Numbered from the stretch's first letter, positions 44,557 to 55,156 are shown. The stretch is DNA of 64,000 nt from Methylobacterium sp. PvR107 (GCF_017833295.1 NZ_JAFIBW010000001.1:248001-312000); one strand, 5' to 3'. Numbers and translations are program-made. The notes: generated from the letters alone by a model not told the origin.

Positions 44557-45321
44557 TCAGGCGCGGAAGCGGGCGGCGAGCGCCTCGGAGCCGCGGGCGA
44601 GCAGGCCCATATCGGAGCCGACCGCGGTGAAGCGGGTCCCGGCGGCGATGTAGCGGCGGGCCAGCTCCTCGCTCGGCGTCAGGATGCCGGCCTGCTTGCC
44701 GGCCTGGACGATCCGGGCGACCGCCGCCTCGATGGTGGAGACCACCTCCGGATGGCCCTGCTGGCCGAGATGGCCGAGGCTGGTGGACAGGTCGCCGGGC
44801 CCGATGAACACGCCGTCGACGCCCTCCACGGCGGCGATCGCGTCGAGATTGTCGAGGGCGCGACGGGACTCGACCTGCACCGCCACGAAGATCTCGGCCT
44901 CGCAGCGGGTGTGGTAATCCTTGATCCGGCCGAACCGGGCGGCGCGGGGCGCCTGCGAGAAGCCGCGGATGCCGCGGGGCGCGTAGCGCGTCGCCGCGAC
45001 CACGCGGGCGGCCTGCTCGGCATCGTCGATGTTGGGGATCATCAGCGACTGCGCGCCGGCGTCGAGGATGCGCTTGATCGTGATCGGGTCGTCGCTCGGC
45101 ACCCGCACCATCGGGTGCGTGCCGCCCTCCATCATCGCCTGGAGCTGGGCGTAGATGTCCCGGAGGTCGTTGGCCGAGTGCTCCATGTCGAGGAGCAGCC
45201 AGTCGAACCCGGCCCCGGCGACCACCTCGGTGGAGATCGGGCTCGCGAGGCTGCACCACAGGCCGATCTGCTGGCGTCCCTCGGAAAGCGCCGCCTTGAA
45301 GCGGTTGGTGAGGCTGTCCAT
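44557..45321 (-). CDS. garL: 5-keto-4-deoxy-D-glucarate aldolase
   Basis: A 254-residue HpcH/HpaI-family class II aldolase that splits 5-keto-4-deoxy-D-glucarate into pyruvate and tartronate semialdehyde. Features include GLWCSLASPISTEVVAGAGF, DWLLLDMEHSANDLRD, the metal ligand region VQVESRRALDNLDAIAAV and GVFIGPGDLSTSLGHLGQQG. The ATG at 45321 has GGAGG upstream. It is first in the gar run. Confidence 0.92.
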   Translation of the reverse strand: MDSLTNRFKAALSEGRQQIGLWCSLASPISTEVVAGAGFDWLLLDMEHSANDLRDIYAQLQAMMEGGTHPMVRVPSDDPITIKRILDAGAQSLMIPNIDDAEQAARVVAATRYAPRGIRGFSQAPRAARFGRIKDYHTRCEAEIFVAVQVESRRALDNLDAIAAVEGVDGVFIGPGDLSTSLGHLGQQGHPEVVSTIEAAVARIVQAGKQAGILTPSEELARRYIAAGTRFTAVGSDMGLLARGSEALAARFRA

Positions 45322-45455
45322 CGCGAATCCTCCTGAGCGCCGGCGCGTCGCGGCGTCTGCGCGCCGTCCACCGCAACAGGCGCACCCTTCGGCCGCGCAG
45401 TCAAAGCCAAAGTCTGGATCGATCGATGCCGCCCCGGCATCGATCGGCCGGCAAT

Positions 45456-46346
45456 TCACGGCGACGGCATATCCGCCAGGACCGAGACCAGCTGGGCGAT
45501 CAGGGGCTCGTCCGCCACGCGCCGCCAGGCCAGCAGAAGCTCGACCGGCCGCGGCGCGGGCAGCGCGAGGGGCCGGAACACGACGCCCTCGAAGCGCAGG
45601 CGCTCGGCCGCCGCCGGCACGAGGGCGATGCCGAGGGCCGAGCGGACGAGGGCCAGGATCGAGTGGATCTGGGTGAGCTGCTGCACGATCCGCGGCTGGA
45701 TCCCGGCCTCGGTGAACAGGCCGAGGACGAGATCGTGGAAGTAGCGCGCCTCGTTCGGCGCGTAGGCGATGAGCGGTTCCAGGCCGAGATCGCCGGGGGT
45801 GAGCCGGTCGCGCAGCGCCAGGGGATTGCCCGCGGGCAGCGCCGCCACGAGGGGCTCGGCCAGCGCCCGGACGGCGATCAGGTCGGGATGCGTCACCGGC
45901 GGGCGCACCAGGGCGGCGTCGATGCGGCCGGCGAGCAGCTCCTCGACCTGATCCTTGCTGACCATCTCGCGCAGGGAGAGCGTCACGTCCGGCAGCGTCT
46001 GCCGGAGCGCGGTGACGAGGCGCGGCAGGAAATCGTAGGCCGAGGCGGCGGTGAAGCCGAGCTTGAGCACGCCCGCGCGGCCCGCCGCCACCTGCCGGGT
46101 GACGTGGGTCGCGGTCTCGGCGAGCCGCAGGATGCGCTGCGCCTCGGGCAGGAAGCTGCGCCCGGCCGCCGTCAGCCGGACGGAGCGGCTGGTGCGTTCC
46201 AGGAGCTGCACGTCGAGGATGCGCTCCAGAACCTGGATCTGCCGCGACAGGGGCGGCTGCGTCATGTTCAGCCGGGCGGCGGCACGGCCGAAATGCAGCT
46301 CCTCCGCCACGGCGGCGAAACACCGGAGCTGGCTGAAATCGAACAT
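45456..46346 (-). CDS. LysR-family transcriptional regulator
   Basis: A 296-residue regulator. The winged helix-turn-helix is at 1-60 (FSQLRCFAAVAEELHFGRAA, LNMTQPPLSRQIQVLERILD). The effector domain (about 90-290) follows. It lies 134 bases upstream of garL on the same strand and is the likely activator of galactarate use, with the effector probably a pathway intermediate. GGGAG precedes the start. Confidence 0.88.
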   Translation of the reverse strand: MFDFSQLRCFAAVAEELHFGRAAARLNMTQPPLSRQIQVLERILDVQLLERTSRSVRLTAAGRSFLPEAQRILRLAETATHVTRQVAAGRAGVLKLGFTAASAYDFLPRLVTALRQTLPDVTLSLREMVSKDQVEELLAGRIDAALVRPPVTHPDLIAVRALAEPLVAALPAGNPLALRDRLTPGDLGLEPLIAYAPNEARYFHDLVLGLFTEAGIQPRIVQQLTQIHSILALVRSALGIALVPAAAERLRFEGVVFRPLALPAPRPVELLLAWRRVADEPLIAQLVSVLADMPSP

Positions 46347-46422
46347 GGAGGCTCCCTGGCGCGCCGCGGCGGCGGAGCATAGAGCCTCGGCGGCCGCCGC
46401 GTCCCGACGGGCCGGGCGGAGC

Positions 46423-47556
46423 TCAGCGCGTGCGTTCGGTGCCGGCGTAGTCGATCCGGCCGTCGGGACCCTTCCTCCATTCGTACACGACGTAATCGGG
46501 CCGGGTGATGTCGCCCTTCCGGTCGTAGGCGATCGGGCCGATCACGGTGTCGATCGGCTGGCCCCGATGCAGCCAGTCGGCGAGCGTCCGGCCGTCGCTC
46601 GAGCCGGTCTCGGCCATCGCCTTCGCCAGCACCTGCACGGCCGCGTAACCGTAGAGCGTGTAGGCGTCGGGATCGATCGACCGGGCGTTGAAGGCCGCCA
46701 CCACGGCCTGGGCGTTCGGGTTCTTGCGGGCATCCGGCCCGAAGGTCATCAGCGTGCCCTCGGCCGCCGGCCCGGCAATCTGCACGAACTCCTTGGGGGC
46801 GAGCCCATCCCCGCCCGCCAGGATCGCCCCGAGGCCCTGGTCGCGCATCTGGCGGAGGATCAGCCCGGCCTCCGTGTGGTAGCCGCCGTAATAGACCACG
46901 TCGGCATTGGCCGATTTCAGCTTGGACACGAGCGCGGAATAATCCTTCTCGCCCGGGTTGATGCCCTCGACCAGCACCGCCCGGCCGCCCCGCGACTTCA
47001 GAGCCGTCAGAGTCTCCTCGGCCAAGCCCTTGCCGTAGGGCGACTTGTCGTGGATCACGGCGATCTTCTTGTCCTTGAAGTGTTGGGCGAGATAGGCGCC
47101 CGCCACCGCGCCCTGCTGGTCGTCGCGGCCGCAGGTGCGGAACGTGTTCCACAGGCCGCGCTCCGTGAACTTCACGTTCGTCGAGGCCGGGGTGACCTGG
47201 ATGATGCCGGCGTCGAGATAGACGTCGGAGGCCGGGATCGACACGCCCGAGTTGAAGGCGCCCACGACCATCTTGACGCCCTCGCTGGCGAGCTTGTTGG
47301 CCACCGAGACGCCCTGCTTCGGGTCCGAGGCGTCGTCGCCCACGACCGTCTCGAAGATTCGGCCCCCGACCCCGCCGGCCTTGTTGATGTCGGCGATCGC
47401 CTGCCCGGCGCCGGTCCGGATCTGCGCCCCGAAGGCCGCGTACGGTCCGGTGATGCCGACGGCGATCCCGATCTTCACCGGGCCGCTCTTCTCCTCGGCC
47501 TGTGCGGCGCAGAGCATCAGAAGGCCGGTGACGGCGGCAAGGCGCAGGCTTCTCAT
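46423..47556 (-). CDS. Branched-chain amino acid-type ABC transporter binding protein
   Basis: A 377-residue periplasmic binding protein with a signal peptide (about 1-20). VKIGIAVGITGPYAAFGAQI, GAGQAIADINKAGGVGGR and VVGDDASDPKQGVSVANKLA place it in the LivJ/LivK family (peripheral type 1). No permease or ATPase genes lie nearby, so it is an orphan in this window. It could serve a distant ABC system or act as a sensor partner. It is 76 bases upstream of the LysR gene, on the same strand. Confidence 0.85.
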   Translation of the reverse strand: MRSLRLAAVTGLLMLCAAQAEEKSGPVKIGIAVGITGPYAAFGAQIRTGAGQAIADINKAGGVGGRIFETVVGDDASDPKQGVSVANKLASEGVKMVVGAFNSGVSIPASDVYLDAGIIQVTPASTNVKFTERGLWNTFRTCGRDDQQGAVAGAYLAQHFKDKKIAVIHDKSPYGKGLAEETLTALKSRGGRAVLVEGINPGEKDYSALVSKLKSANADVVYYGGYHTEAGLILRQMRDQGLGAILAGGDGLAPKEFVQIAGPAAEGTLMTFGPDARKNPNAQAVVAAFNARSIDPDAYTLYGYAAVQVLAKAMAETGSSDGRTLADWLHRGQPIDTVIGPIAYDRKGDITRPDYVVYEWRKGPDGRIDYAGTERTR

Positions 47557-47859
47557 CGGTCTCCCCCTGGTGCTCGGCGCGGCAGGCTGGACCTATCGCG
47601 CAAGATTTGACCCGGCCCGATCTGCGACTCGGCGACACGGAGGCCGGGATCCGGATTGTTCCGGTAGCACTCCCGGCCGTCAAGTCATGATTGTTGAGTA
47701 AAGTCTCGTGTATTTCTGGCAGAATATACGTAAATGGATTGTGAAAATAGCATTTTATGACCTTAAGATATTTGTCTTCATGCAAATATGCTCGCGAAAT
47801 AGATCTCCAAGGCCCTGATCTCCGGTTCGTGTCCAGAGCGGCCGCCAGCACCGCGCGGC
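47557..47859. other. Divergent intergenic region with AT-rich stretch
   Basis: The segment about 47685-47800 is strikingly AT-rich and probably carries promoters for the divergent binding-protein and glycoside hydrolase genes. No gene is supported. Confidence 0.45.
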
Positions 47860-50643
47860 GTGGCGTCGATGATGCATCCGGCCGGCGTCGCCGTCGCAGC
47901 CCGCGAGACCGATGACCGCTTTGCACACGCCCTGCCCGCGCCCCGCCCGATCCCCTCGCCGGGGACGCGGCTGATGGAATCGCCCGAGGACGGCTCCGTC
48001 GCCTGGGCGGAGCGCCGCCGGATCGCCGAGCAGGGCCGGGGCGACCGGGCGTGGTCCCTGTGGGGCCCGTATCTCAGCGAGCGGCAATGGGGGACGGTCC
48101 GGGAGGATTACAGCGCCGACGGCGATGCCTGGCGCGCACTGACGCACGAGGACGCCCGCTCCCGCGCCTACCGCTGGGGCGAGGACGGGCTGGCCGGGAT
48201 CTGCGACGAGCGCGGCGGCCTCAACCTGGCGCTGGCCCTGTGGAACGGGCGCGACCGCATCCTCAAGGAGCGCCTGTTCGGCCTGACCAACCAGGAGGGC
48301 AATCACGGCGAAGACGTGAAGGAGGTCTACCACTACCTCGATGCCGTCCCGAGCCACGCCTATCTCCGGATGCTCTACCGCTATCCGCAGGGCGCCTTCC
48401 CGTACGAGGATCTGGTCCGCGAGAATCTGGCGCGCGGCCGCGACCAGCCCGAATACGAGATCGACGAGACGGGGATCTTCGCGGGCGACCGGTTCTTCGA
48501 CGTCACGGTGGAATACGCCAAGGCCGATGCCGACGACATCCACGCGGTGATCACCGTGCTCAACCGCGGTCCCGAGGCCGCCGACCTCCACGTCATCCCG
48601 CTTCTCTGGTTCCGCAACACGTGGTCCTGGCAGGCCGGGCAGGCGCGCCCGGTGATCGCCCGCGCGCCCGACGGGGGCGTGGCCTGCACCCACGAGCGGC
48701 TGGGGCCGTACCGCCTCGCCTTCGACGGCGCCCCGGACCTGCTGTTCTGCGAGAACGACACCAACCTGCGGCGCCACGGCGGACAGCCCGATGCCCCCGG
48801 CCCATTCAAGGACGGGCTCCACGCGGCGATCGTCGAGGGCGACGCCGCGGCGGTGCGGCGGGATGCCGGGACCAAGCTCGGCCTGCACTACGCGCTGCGG
48901 CTGGAGCCCGGGGCGAGCGCCCGGATCCGGCTGCGGCTCTCGGCGGGCGCGCGCATCCGCGCCGTCGACGGCGACGGGGCCACGATCCGGCAGCGGCGGG
49001 CCGAGGCGGACGCGTTCTACGAGGAATTGCAGGACGGCATCACGGACCCGGATGCCCGCGCCATCTTCCGGCAGGCCGCCGCCGGGCTGATCTGGTCGAA
49101 GCAGCTCTACTGTTACGACGCGCGGCGCTGGCTGGCGGGCGACCCGCTCCAGCCCGCGCCGCCGCGCGGGCGGGATGGCGGCCGCAACGGCCAGTGGCGG
49201 CACCTCGCGGCGGCGGACGTCCTGTCGATGCCCGACACCTGGGAATACCCGTGGTTCGCCGCCTGGGACCTCGCCTTCCACTGCCTGCCGCTGGCGCTGC
49301 TCGACCCCGGCTTCGCCAAGAAGCAGCTCCTGCTGCTGACCCGCGAATGGTACATGCACCCGAACGGGCAGCTTCCGGCCTACGAGTGGGAGTTCGGCGA
49401 CGCCAACCCGCCGGTCCATGCCTGGGCCGCCTACCGGGTGTTCGAGATCGACCGGGACCGGCGCGGCGGGCGCGGCGACATCGCCTTCCTGGAGGGCGTG
49501 TTCCACAAGCTCCTGATCAACTTCACCTGGTGGGTGAACCGGAAGGATGCGCAGGGGCGCAACGTCTTCCAGGGCGGCTTCCTGGGGCTCGACAATGTCG
49601 GGGTGTTCGACCGCTCGCGCCCGCCCCCGGGCTTCGGGGTGGTGCACCAGGCCGACGGCACCGCCTGGATGGCGATGTACGCGCTCAACATGATGCGCAT
49701 CGCCCTGGAACTCGCCCTGCACAACGACGTCTACGAGAGTACCGCCTCGAAGTTCTTCGAGCACTTCCTGCTCATCGCCGAGGCGATGACCGATATGGGC
49801 GGCGAGGGCTTCGGCCTGTGGGACGAGGCCGACGAGTTCTACTACGACGAGGTCGACATCCCCGGCGGCGGGATGCTGCCCCTGCGGGTCCGCTCCATGG
49901 TCGGGCTGGTGCCGCTCTTCGCCGTGGAGGTGATCGAGCCCTCCGTGCTGCAGCGCCTGCCGGACTTCGCCCGGCGCCTGAACTGGGTGCTGGAGAACCG
50001 GCCCCACCTCGCCCGGCTGGTCTCGCGCTGGACCGAGGGCGGCGTGAAGGACCGCAAGCTCCTGTCGCTGCTGCGCGGCCACCGCATGAAGGCGCTGCTC
50101 CGGCGCATGCTCGACGAGGCGGAGTTCCTCTCGCCCTACGGCGTGCGCTCGCTCTCGAAGGTCCACCGCGACGCGCCCTACGTGCTCAACGAGCTGGGCG
50201 CGTCGTTCACGGTCCGGTACGACCCGGCCGACTCGACCTCCAACATGTTCGGCGGCAACTCGAACTGGCGCGGCCCGGTCTGGATGCCGATGAACTACCT
50301 CATCGTCGAGGCGCTGCGGCGCTTCCATACCTATTACGGCGACGACTTCCTGGTGGAGTACCCGACGGGCTCGGGGGCCCAGTGCACGCTGAGCGCGATC
50401 GCCGATGCCCTGGAGGACCGCCTGATCGCCCTGTTCGCCCGGGATCCGGAGGGTCGCCGGCCCGCCCTGGGCGACGGGGCGCGGAATCTCACGGCGCCCG
50501 GCGCCGAAGAGGCCCTGCTGTTCCACGAGTTCTTCGACGGGGATACCGGCCGGGGGCTCGGCGCGTCGCACCAGACCGGCTGGACGGCGCTGATCCTCAC
50601 CCTGCTGCGCGACCGGGCGCGGTCTCGGGAGGCGCGCCGCTAG
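47860..50643 (+). CDS. MGH1/GH63-like glycoside hydrolase
   Basis: A 927-residue protein. An N-terminal beta-rich domain (about 50-400; [40 protein letters not shown]) precedes an (alpha/alpha)6 barrel with [57 protein letters not shown] and [20 protein letters not shown]. These match MGH1-type/GH63-like hydrolases. No signal peptide is seen, so it probably acts in the cytoplasm on glucosyl compounds such as glucosylglycerate or trehalose-related sugars; the substrate is inference. The start is uncertain: a GTG at 47860 and ATGs at 47869 and 47974 are in frame. Confidence 0.82.
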   Translation: MASMMHPAGVAVAARETDDRFAHALPAPRPIPSPGTRLMESPEDGSVAWAERRRIAEQGRGDRAWSLWGPYLSERQWGTVREDYSADGDAWRALTHEDARSRAYRWGEDGLAGICDERGGLNLALALWNGRDRILKERLFGLTNQEGNHGEDVKEVYHYLDAVPSHAYLRMLYRYPQGAFPYEDLVRENLARGRDQPEYEIDETGIFAGDRFFDVTVEYAKADADDIHAVITVLNRGPEAADLHVIPLLWFRNTWSWQAGQARPVIARAPDGGVACTHERLGPYRLAFDGAPDLLFCENDTNLRRHGGQPDAPGPFKDGLHAAIVEGDAAAVRRDAGTKLGLHYALRLEPGASARIRLRLSAGARIRAVDGDGATIRQRRAEADAFYEELQDGITDPDARAIFRQAAAGLIWSKQLYCYDARRWLAGDPLQPAPPRGRDGGRNGQWRHLAAADVLSMPDTWEYPWFAAWDLAFHCLPLALLDPGFAKKQLLLLTREWYMHPNGQLPAYEWEFGDANPPVHAWAAYRVFEIDRDRRGGRGDIAFLEGVFHKLLINFTWWVNRKDAQGRNVFQGGFLGLDNVGVFDRSRPPPGFGVVHQADGTAWMAMYALNMMRIALELALHNDVYESTASKFFEHFLLIAEAMTDMGGEGFGLWDEADEFYYDEVDIPGGGMLPLRVRSMVGLVPLFAVEVIEPSVLQRLPDFARRLNWVLENRPHLARLVSRWTEGGVKDRKLLSLLRGHRMKALLRRMLDEAEFLSPYGVRSLSKVHRDAPYVLNELGASFTVRYDPADSTSNMFGGNSNWRGPVWMPMNYLIVEALRRFHTYYGDDFLVEYPTGSGAQCTLSAIADALEDRLIALFARDPEGRRPALGDGARNLTAPGAEEALLFHEFFDGDTGRGLGASHQTGWTALILTLLRDRARSREARR

Positions 50644-51124
50644 AGCATTTCCGCCGACATGGTCGCCGGTGCGGCGCAAGAAGATGCTCTGGTGGTCAGG
50701 AGAATCAGACGCTTGGTGCCCACAGCGAGGGGCTGCCTGCGACCCGACCCCGCCCGCCGAGAACGCCGTGTGCGCGTCTCCAAAGCGGCCGTTCGTCAGC
50801 CGTCCGGCAAGTTCGGCGGGCGTGTCGCAAAGCCGGCTGCGCGCGGCGGAAGGGCACCGCCCGCCCTGCTCTCACGCTGTGTTCGAGGCCGGACGCCACC
50901 GCGGGCGTCCGGCTTCTGCGTGCGGGCAAGCGTGGTGAGGGTCACAGGCCCGCGCCGAGGATGGCGTGGCACGCTGGGCAGGCAGGGCCGACGCGCCGCG
51001 AATCGCGGCGCGTTCGCGGTTGCGACGGGCCCTCGAAACGCGCCGTTAACCTTAATCAGTGATTTGCCAAACCATTAGTGGCTTCGCGCGGGATGGACCT
51101 GCTGCCGCGCAGGGATGGCAAATT
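50644..51124. other. Intergenic region upstream of motA
   Basis: No supported gene. It contains one copy (50814-50884) of a second dispersed repeat, also found before the HWE kinase gene. Confidence 0.45.
50814..50884 (+). repeat. GGGCGTGTCGCAAA-type dispersed repeat, copy 1
   Basis: It shares CGGGCGTGTCGCAAA, then GGCTGCG, GGGCA-ACCGCCC and TCACGC blocks in the same order as 53017-53090. Confidence 0.6.
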
Positions 51125-51988
51125 ATGCGGCTGATCGTCGGCACTTTGATCGTCTTCGCCTGCGTCTTCGGCAGCTACAAGATGATGGGTGGCCACCTGG
51201 AAGTCCTCTGGCAGCCATTCGAGTTCGTCATCATCCTCGGCGCGGCGATCGGCGCCTTCGTCATCGGCAATACCGGGCCGGTGCTCAAGGCCGTGCCCGC
51301 CATGCTGGGCACGCTCCTGAAGGGCCCCAAATACAACCAGCAATCCTATGTCGAACTGCTGGGAATGCAGTATTCGTTGTACAAGCTTGCGAAGCAGAAG
51401 GGTTCGATGGCGCTCGAGCCGCACATCGAAAATCCGAGCGAGTCGTCCCTGTTCAACGCCTTCCCGACCTTTGCCGCGAACCATCACGCGGTCGAGTTCG
51501 TCTGCGACTACATGCGCATGGTGACGCTGGGCGCCAACAACGTCCACGAGATCGACGCGCTCATGGACGAGGAGCTGGAGACGCACCACCAGGAGCAGGA
51601 GCGTGTCGTTTCGGCCATGCAGTCGCTCGCCGACGGAACGCCGGCGCTCGGCATCGTCGCCGCCGTGCTCGGCGTGATCAAGACGATGGGAGCGATCAAG
51701 GAGCCGCCGGAGGTGCTGGGACATCTGATCGGCGGCGCGCTCGTCGGCACCTTCTTCGGCGTCTTCGTCGCCTATGGCTTCTTCGGGCCCATGGCGCAGT
51801 CGCTGAAAAGCCTCTTCGAGGCCGAAGCCAAATACTACCTCTCGCTCAAGGCGGGTCTGCTCGCCCACATCGCCGGCCAGCCGCCGGTGATGTCGGTCGA
51901 ATTTGCCCGCAAGTCTCTGATGAGCGACGTCCGCCCGACCTTCAGCGAAGTGGAAGCGGCAACCGCCGCCCTGCCCGCCCAGATCTGA
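51125..51988 (+). CDS. motA: Flagellar motor stator protein MotA
   Basis: A 287-residue inner membrane protein with four helices (about 1-20, 33-52, 172-190, 203-222). The opening RLIVGTLIVFACVFGSYKMM, the cytoplasmic loop with EEELETHHQEQ-type charge and the motif TPALGIVAAVLGVIKTMGAI are MotA hallmarks. With MotB it forms the proton channel driving flagellar rotation. The ATG at 51125 removes a 22-codon extension; AGGGA precedes it. motB follows after 22 bases. Confidence 0.95.
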   Translation: MRLIVGTLIVFACVFGSYKMMGGHLEVLWQPFEFVIILGAAIGAFVIGNTGPVLKAVPAMLGTLLKGPKYNQQSYVELLGMQYSLYKLAKQKGSMALEPHIENPSESSLFNAFPTFAANHHAVEFVCDYMRMVTLGANNVHEIDALMDEELETHHQEQERVVSAMQSLADGTPALGIVAAVLGVIKTMGAIKEPPEVLGHLIGGALVGTFFGVFVAYGFFGPMAQSLKSLFEAEAKYYLSLKAGLLAHIAGQPPVMSVEFARKSLMSDVRPTFSEVEAATAALPAQI

Positions 51989-52010
51989 CCCGATATCCGG
52001 TGGGGATTCG

Positions 52011-52871
52011 ATGACCACGATCATCATCAAGAAGGTCAAGAAGGCCGGTCACGCGCACCATGGCGGTGCCTGGAAGATCGCCTATGCGGACTTCGTGACC
52101 GCCATGATGGCGTTCTTCCTGCTGATGTGGCTGATCAGCATGACCACGCAGGAGCAGAAGGTCGGTCTGGCGGAATACTTCGCGCCGGCGGCTCTGAGCC
52201 CTGCAACCAGCGGCGCGGGCGGTATTCTCTACGGCACCGCCCTGGACACGGCAGGCAACAAGTCGTCCACGCCCCGCGACGCAGGGAGGGGCTCTATCGA
52301 GCAGGAGGACAAGGCGCGCTCGACCAGTCCGGGCCGCGCCAGCGATCTCGATGCCAGCCGCACGGCCGCCAACGTGCAGGCCAATGTCAGCGCCATAGCC
52401 AGTCTCCGGCAGGCGCTCCAGGCGATGCCCGACATTGCCGAGCTGTCGCGCAACATCGTGATCGAGCAGACCAAGGAGGGCGTGAACGTGTCCCTCGTGG
52501 ATCAGGACGGCCGCTCCATGTTCCGCGAGGGCTCCGTCGACCCCTACGAGCACACCCGTCGCGTGCTGGTGGCGCTCGCGCCGACCCTGCGCCAGCTGCC
52601 CAACCGCCTGTCGATCACCGGCCACACGGCCGTCGCGCGCCCGGGCTCGACGCGGGCCGGCGAACCCTGGAACCTCTCCGCCGGGCGTGCCCTCGCCGTG
52701 CGCGAGGTCCTGGCGGCTGCCGGGGTTCCCAACGACAACTTCGCTTCCGTGACGGGACGGGCCGACACCGAGCCGGTTTTCCCCGACAATCCCTACCTCG
52801 CGCCGAACCGACGGGTGACGGTCACGCTGCTCAACGCGAGCCCGCCGGTGCCCCCGAACCTGTTTCGCTGA
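52011..52871 (+). CDS. motB: Flagellar motor protein MotB
   Basis: A 286-residue protein. The N-terminal plug and single helix read WKIAYADFVTAMMAFFLLMW with the proton-carrying Asp at residue 27. A linker of about 60 residues leads to an OmpA-like peptidoglycan-binding domain (about 140-275) containing LSITGHTAV, NLSAGRALAVREVL and PNRRVTVTLL. It anchors the stator to the cell wall. It is co-transcribed with motA. Confidence 0.95.
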   Translation: MTTIIIKKVKKAGHAHHGGAWKIAYADFVTAMMAFFLLMWLISMTTQEQKVGLAEYFAPAALSPATSGAGGILYGTALDTAGNKSSTPRDAGRGSIEQEDKARSTSPGRASDLDASRTAANVQANVSAIASLRQALQAMPDIAELSRNIVIEQTKEGVNVSLVDQDGRSMFREGSVDPYEHTRRVLVALAPTLRQLPNRLSITGHTAVARPGSTRAGEPWNLSAGRALAVREVLAAAGVPNDNFASVTGRADTEPVFPDNPYLAPNRRVTVTLLNASPPVPPNLFR

Positions 52872-53296
52872 CGACACGGCGCCGCGCCGCCTGAGACTCC
52901 GTTCGAGATCGCGATCCGTGCGCGCGGCTTGAGCTCGCCCAGTGTGCAGGCGCTGGGCTGAAGCGGCAGGACGACGCGGCGGCCCTGCGCACCTGCGGCG
53001 AGCCCGCCGGTGCGCAGGGCGGGCGTGTCGCAAACGCTGCTGTAGGCTGCGGACGGGCATTGACCGCCCCGCTTTCACGCGCTGCCCGTGACCGGATTGC
53101 CCCAGACCGGCGGCTCCCCCGGTCTGGAGCTGGCCCTTGGCAGGCCCGGAACGATCCGCGTATCCAAGACCCATTGGAATGCGCGCGGACCCAGGGCAAC
53201 CTTGCAGGGGGCCAGAGATGGCTCGGATGCTGCGCAGGGATCGAGACGGGGTTCCTCGTGGACGGGCACGCGGGCGTTCCGCGTCGAGGATCGGCG
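52872..53296. other. Intergenic region upstream of the HWE kinase gene
   Basis: It holds the second copy (53017-53090) of the GGGCGTGTCGCAAA repeat. No gene is supported; the frame open from 53060 has no protein features before 53297. Confidence 0.45.
53017..53090 (+). repeat. GGGCGTGTCGCAAA-type dispersed repeat, copy 2
   Basis: It matches 50814-50884 in block order and spacing with substitutions and a short insertion. Confidence 0.6.
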
Positions 53297-55156
53297 ATGC
53301 CGAACGTCGAACAGATGATGAAGCGCCAGCAGATGCTGGCCGATTTCGGCGAGTTCGCCCTGGGCAGCGAGAGCCTCGACGCGGTGCTCGCCGAAGCCTG
53401 CCGCCTCGTCGGCGAGGCACTCGGGACCGGCCGCGCCAAGATCCTGGAGATCCAGGAGGATCAGAGATGCCTGCTCGTGCGGGCCGGCGTGGGCTGGGAT
53501 TTCGGCATCGTCGGGCTGCTGCGCCTGCCCCTGGACGAGCACTCCTCCGAGACCTTCGCGATCAGCGAAGGCAAGCCGGTCATCACGCGGGACATCCGCA
53601 AGGAAGAGCGCTTCGATGTCCCCGCGTTCATGCGGAACGCCGGTGTCGTCGCGCTGGCCAACGTGCCGATCTTCGTGCCTGGCAAGAAGCCCTATGGCCT
53701 TCTGCAGGTGGATGCGACCGAGCCGCGGGATTTCGGACATGCCGACACCGAGTTCCTGCGCACCTACGCGACCATCCTGGGCCCGGTGATCGACCGCCTC
53801 CACAAGGTGGACGTTCTGCGCGTCACCGAGGAGCGCTTCCGCCTCGTCGTCGAGAATGCCCGCGACTACGGGATCTTCCTGACGGATAGCGAGGACCGGA
53901 TCACCGACTGGTACCCGGGCGCGGAGGCCGTTTATGGCTGGACGGCCGGCGAGGCCATCGGGCAGCCCGCTTCCATCATCTTCACCCCCGAGGACCGGCG
54001 GCACCGGGCGGACGAGAAGGAGCTGGAGGAGGCGCGGCGCGAAGGTTCGGCCCCCGACATCCGCTGGCACCGGCGCAAGGACGGCGCGCGCGTGTTCATC
54101 GAGGGGATGACCACGTCGTTGCGCGATGCCGACGGCAGCCTGCGCGGCTTCCTCAAGATCGGCCAGGACGTCACCGAGCGGCGCAAATCCGACGAGGCGC
54201 TGCGCGACAGCGAGGTGCGCTTCCGGGCCGTGGCGAGCCTCGTTCCCGTCCTGCTGTGGCGCTCGGATGCGGGGGGGACGCACAACTCGGCCAACCAGCC
54301 CTGGCTCGACTATACCGGCCAGAGCCTGGAGCAGTCGCAGAGCAGCGGCTGGCTCGACGCCATCCACCCCGACGATCAGGCCATAACCCGCGAGGCGTTC
54401 CGCACGGGTCATGCCGAGCGGAAGCTGGTGGAGGTGCAACTCCGGATCCGCGCGCGGGACGGCTTGTACCGCTGGTTCCTGGTGCGGCAGACACCGATCA
54501 CCGACGCGCGCGGGCAGCTCGTCAAGTGGTTCGGTGCCGCAATGGACATCGACGAGCTGCGCAACGCCCAGGCCCGGCAGGAGGTGCTGGTCAGAGAGCT
54601 GCAGCACCGCTCGCGCAATCTGCTCGGCGTGGTCACCGCCCTGGCGCAACGCACCGTCGGTCAGGGCGCGCCGCTCGAGAGCTTCACGACGCGGCTGCAG
54701 GCGCTCAGTCGGGCGCAGTCGCTGCTCAGCCAATCCGGCAGCGACATGGTCGAGGTCGGCGCGCTCGTCGACGCGGAACTCGCCGCCCATGCCGGCAGCA
54801 CGCCGACCCGCATCACCATCGCGGGTCCGAAGGTGCGGCTCACCTCGCAGCAGGTGCAGAACTTCGCGCTCGCGCTGCACGAGCTGACCACGAACGCCGT
54901 CAAGTACGGCGCCCTGAGGAGCGACACGGGCCGGCTGTCGGTCACGTGGGAGCGGCTTCGGGGCGATGAGGGCAAGGACCGGCTCGCCCTGAGCTGGATC
55001 GAGAGCGGCGTGGATGTGCAGCCCGAGACGGTGACCCGGCATGGCTACGGGCGAGAGCTGATCGAGCGGGCGCTCACCTACGCCCTGCAGGCCCGGACCG
55101 AGTACCGGCTCGGCGCGGACGGGGTGCGTTGCCGGATCGAGATGCCGCTCGCCTGA
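53297..55156 (+). CDS. GAF-PAS-PAS sensor histidine kinase, HWE family
   Basis: A 619-residue soluble sensor kinase. A GAF domain (about 15-165) is followed by PAS 1 (about 175-290, ARDYGIFLTDSEDRITDWYP), PAS 2 (about 305-425, LVPVLLWRSDAGGTHNSANQ) and an HWE-type kinase. The phospho-acceptor His is in ELQHRSRNLLGVVTAL (about 437). The ATPase part has NFALALHELTTNAVKYGAL and ends with GYGRELIERALTYAL. HWE kinases often signal stress, light or redox. No response regulator is adjacent. The start at 53297 follows two in-frame candidates without protein character. Confidence 0.9.
   Translation: MPNVEQMMKRQQMLADFGEFALGSESLDAVLAEACRLVGEALGTGRAKILEIQEDQRCLLVRAGVGWDFGIVGLLRLPLDEHSSETFAISEGKPVITRDIRKEERFDVPAFMRNAGVVALANVPIFVPGKKPYGLLQVDATEPRDFGHADTEFLRTYATILGPVIDRLHKVDVLRVTEERFRLVVENARDYGIFLTDSEDRITDWYPGAEAVYGWTAGEAIGQPASIIFTPEDRRHRADEKELEEARREGSAPDIRWHRRKDGARVFIEGMTTSLRDADGSLRGFLKIGQDVTERRKSDEALRDSEVRFRAVASLVPVLLWRSDAGGTHNSANQPWLDYTGQSLEQSQSSGWLDAIHPDDQAITREAFRTGHAERKLVEVQLRIRARDGLYRWFLVRQTPITDARGQLVKWFGAAMDIDELRNAQARQEVLVRELQHRSRNLLGVVTALAQRTVGQGAPLESFTTRLQALSRAQSLLSQSGSDMVEVGALVDAELAAHAGSTPTRITIAGPKVRLTSQQVQNFALALHELTTNAVKYGALRSDTGRLSVTWERLRGDEGKDRLALSWIESGVDVQPETVTRHGYGRELIERALTYALQARTEYRLGADGVRCRIEMPLA

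Noticed and set aside
47755..50679. 974-codon minus-strand frame over the glycoside hydrolase
   Set aside because: Low-complexity antisense shadow; the plus strand carries recognisable hydrolase motifs.
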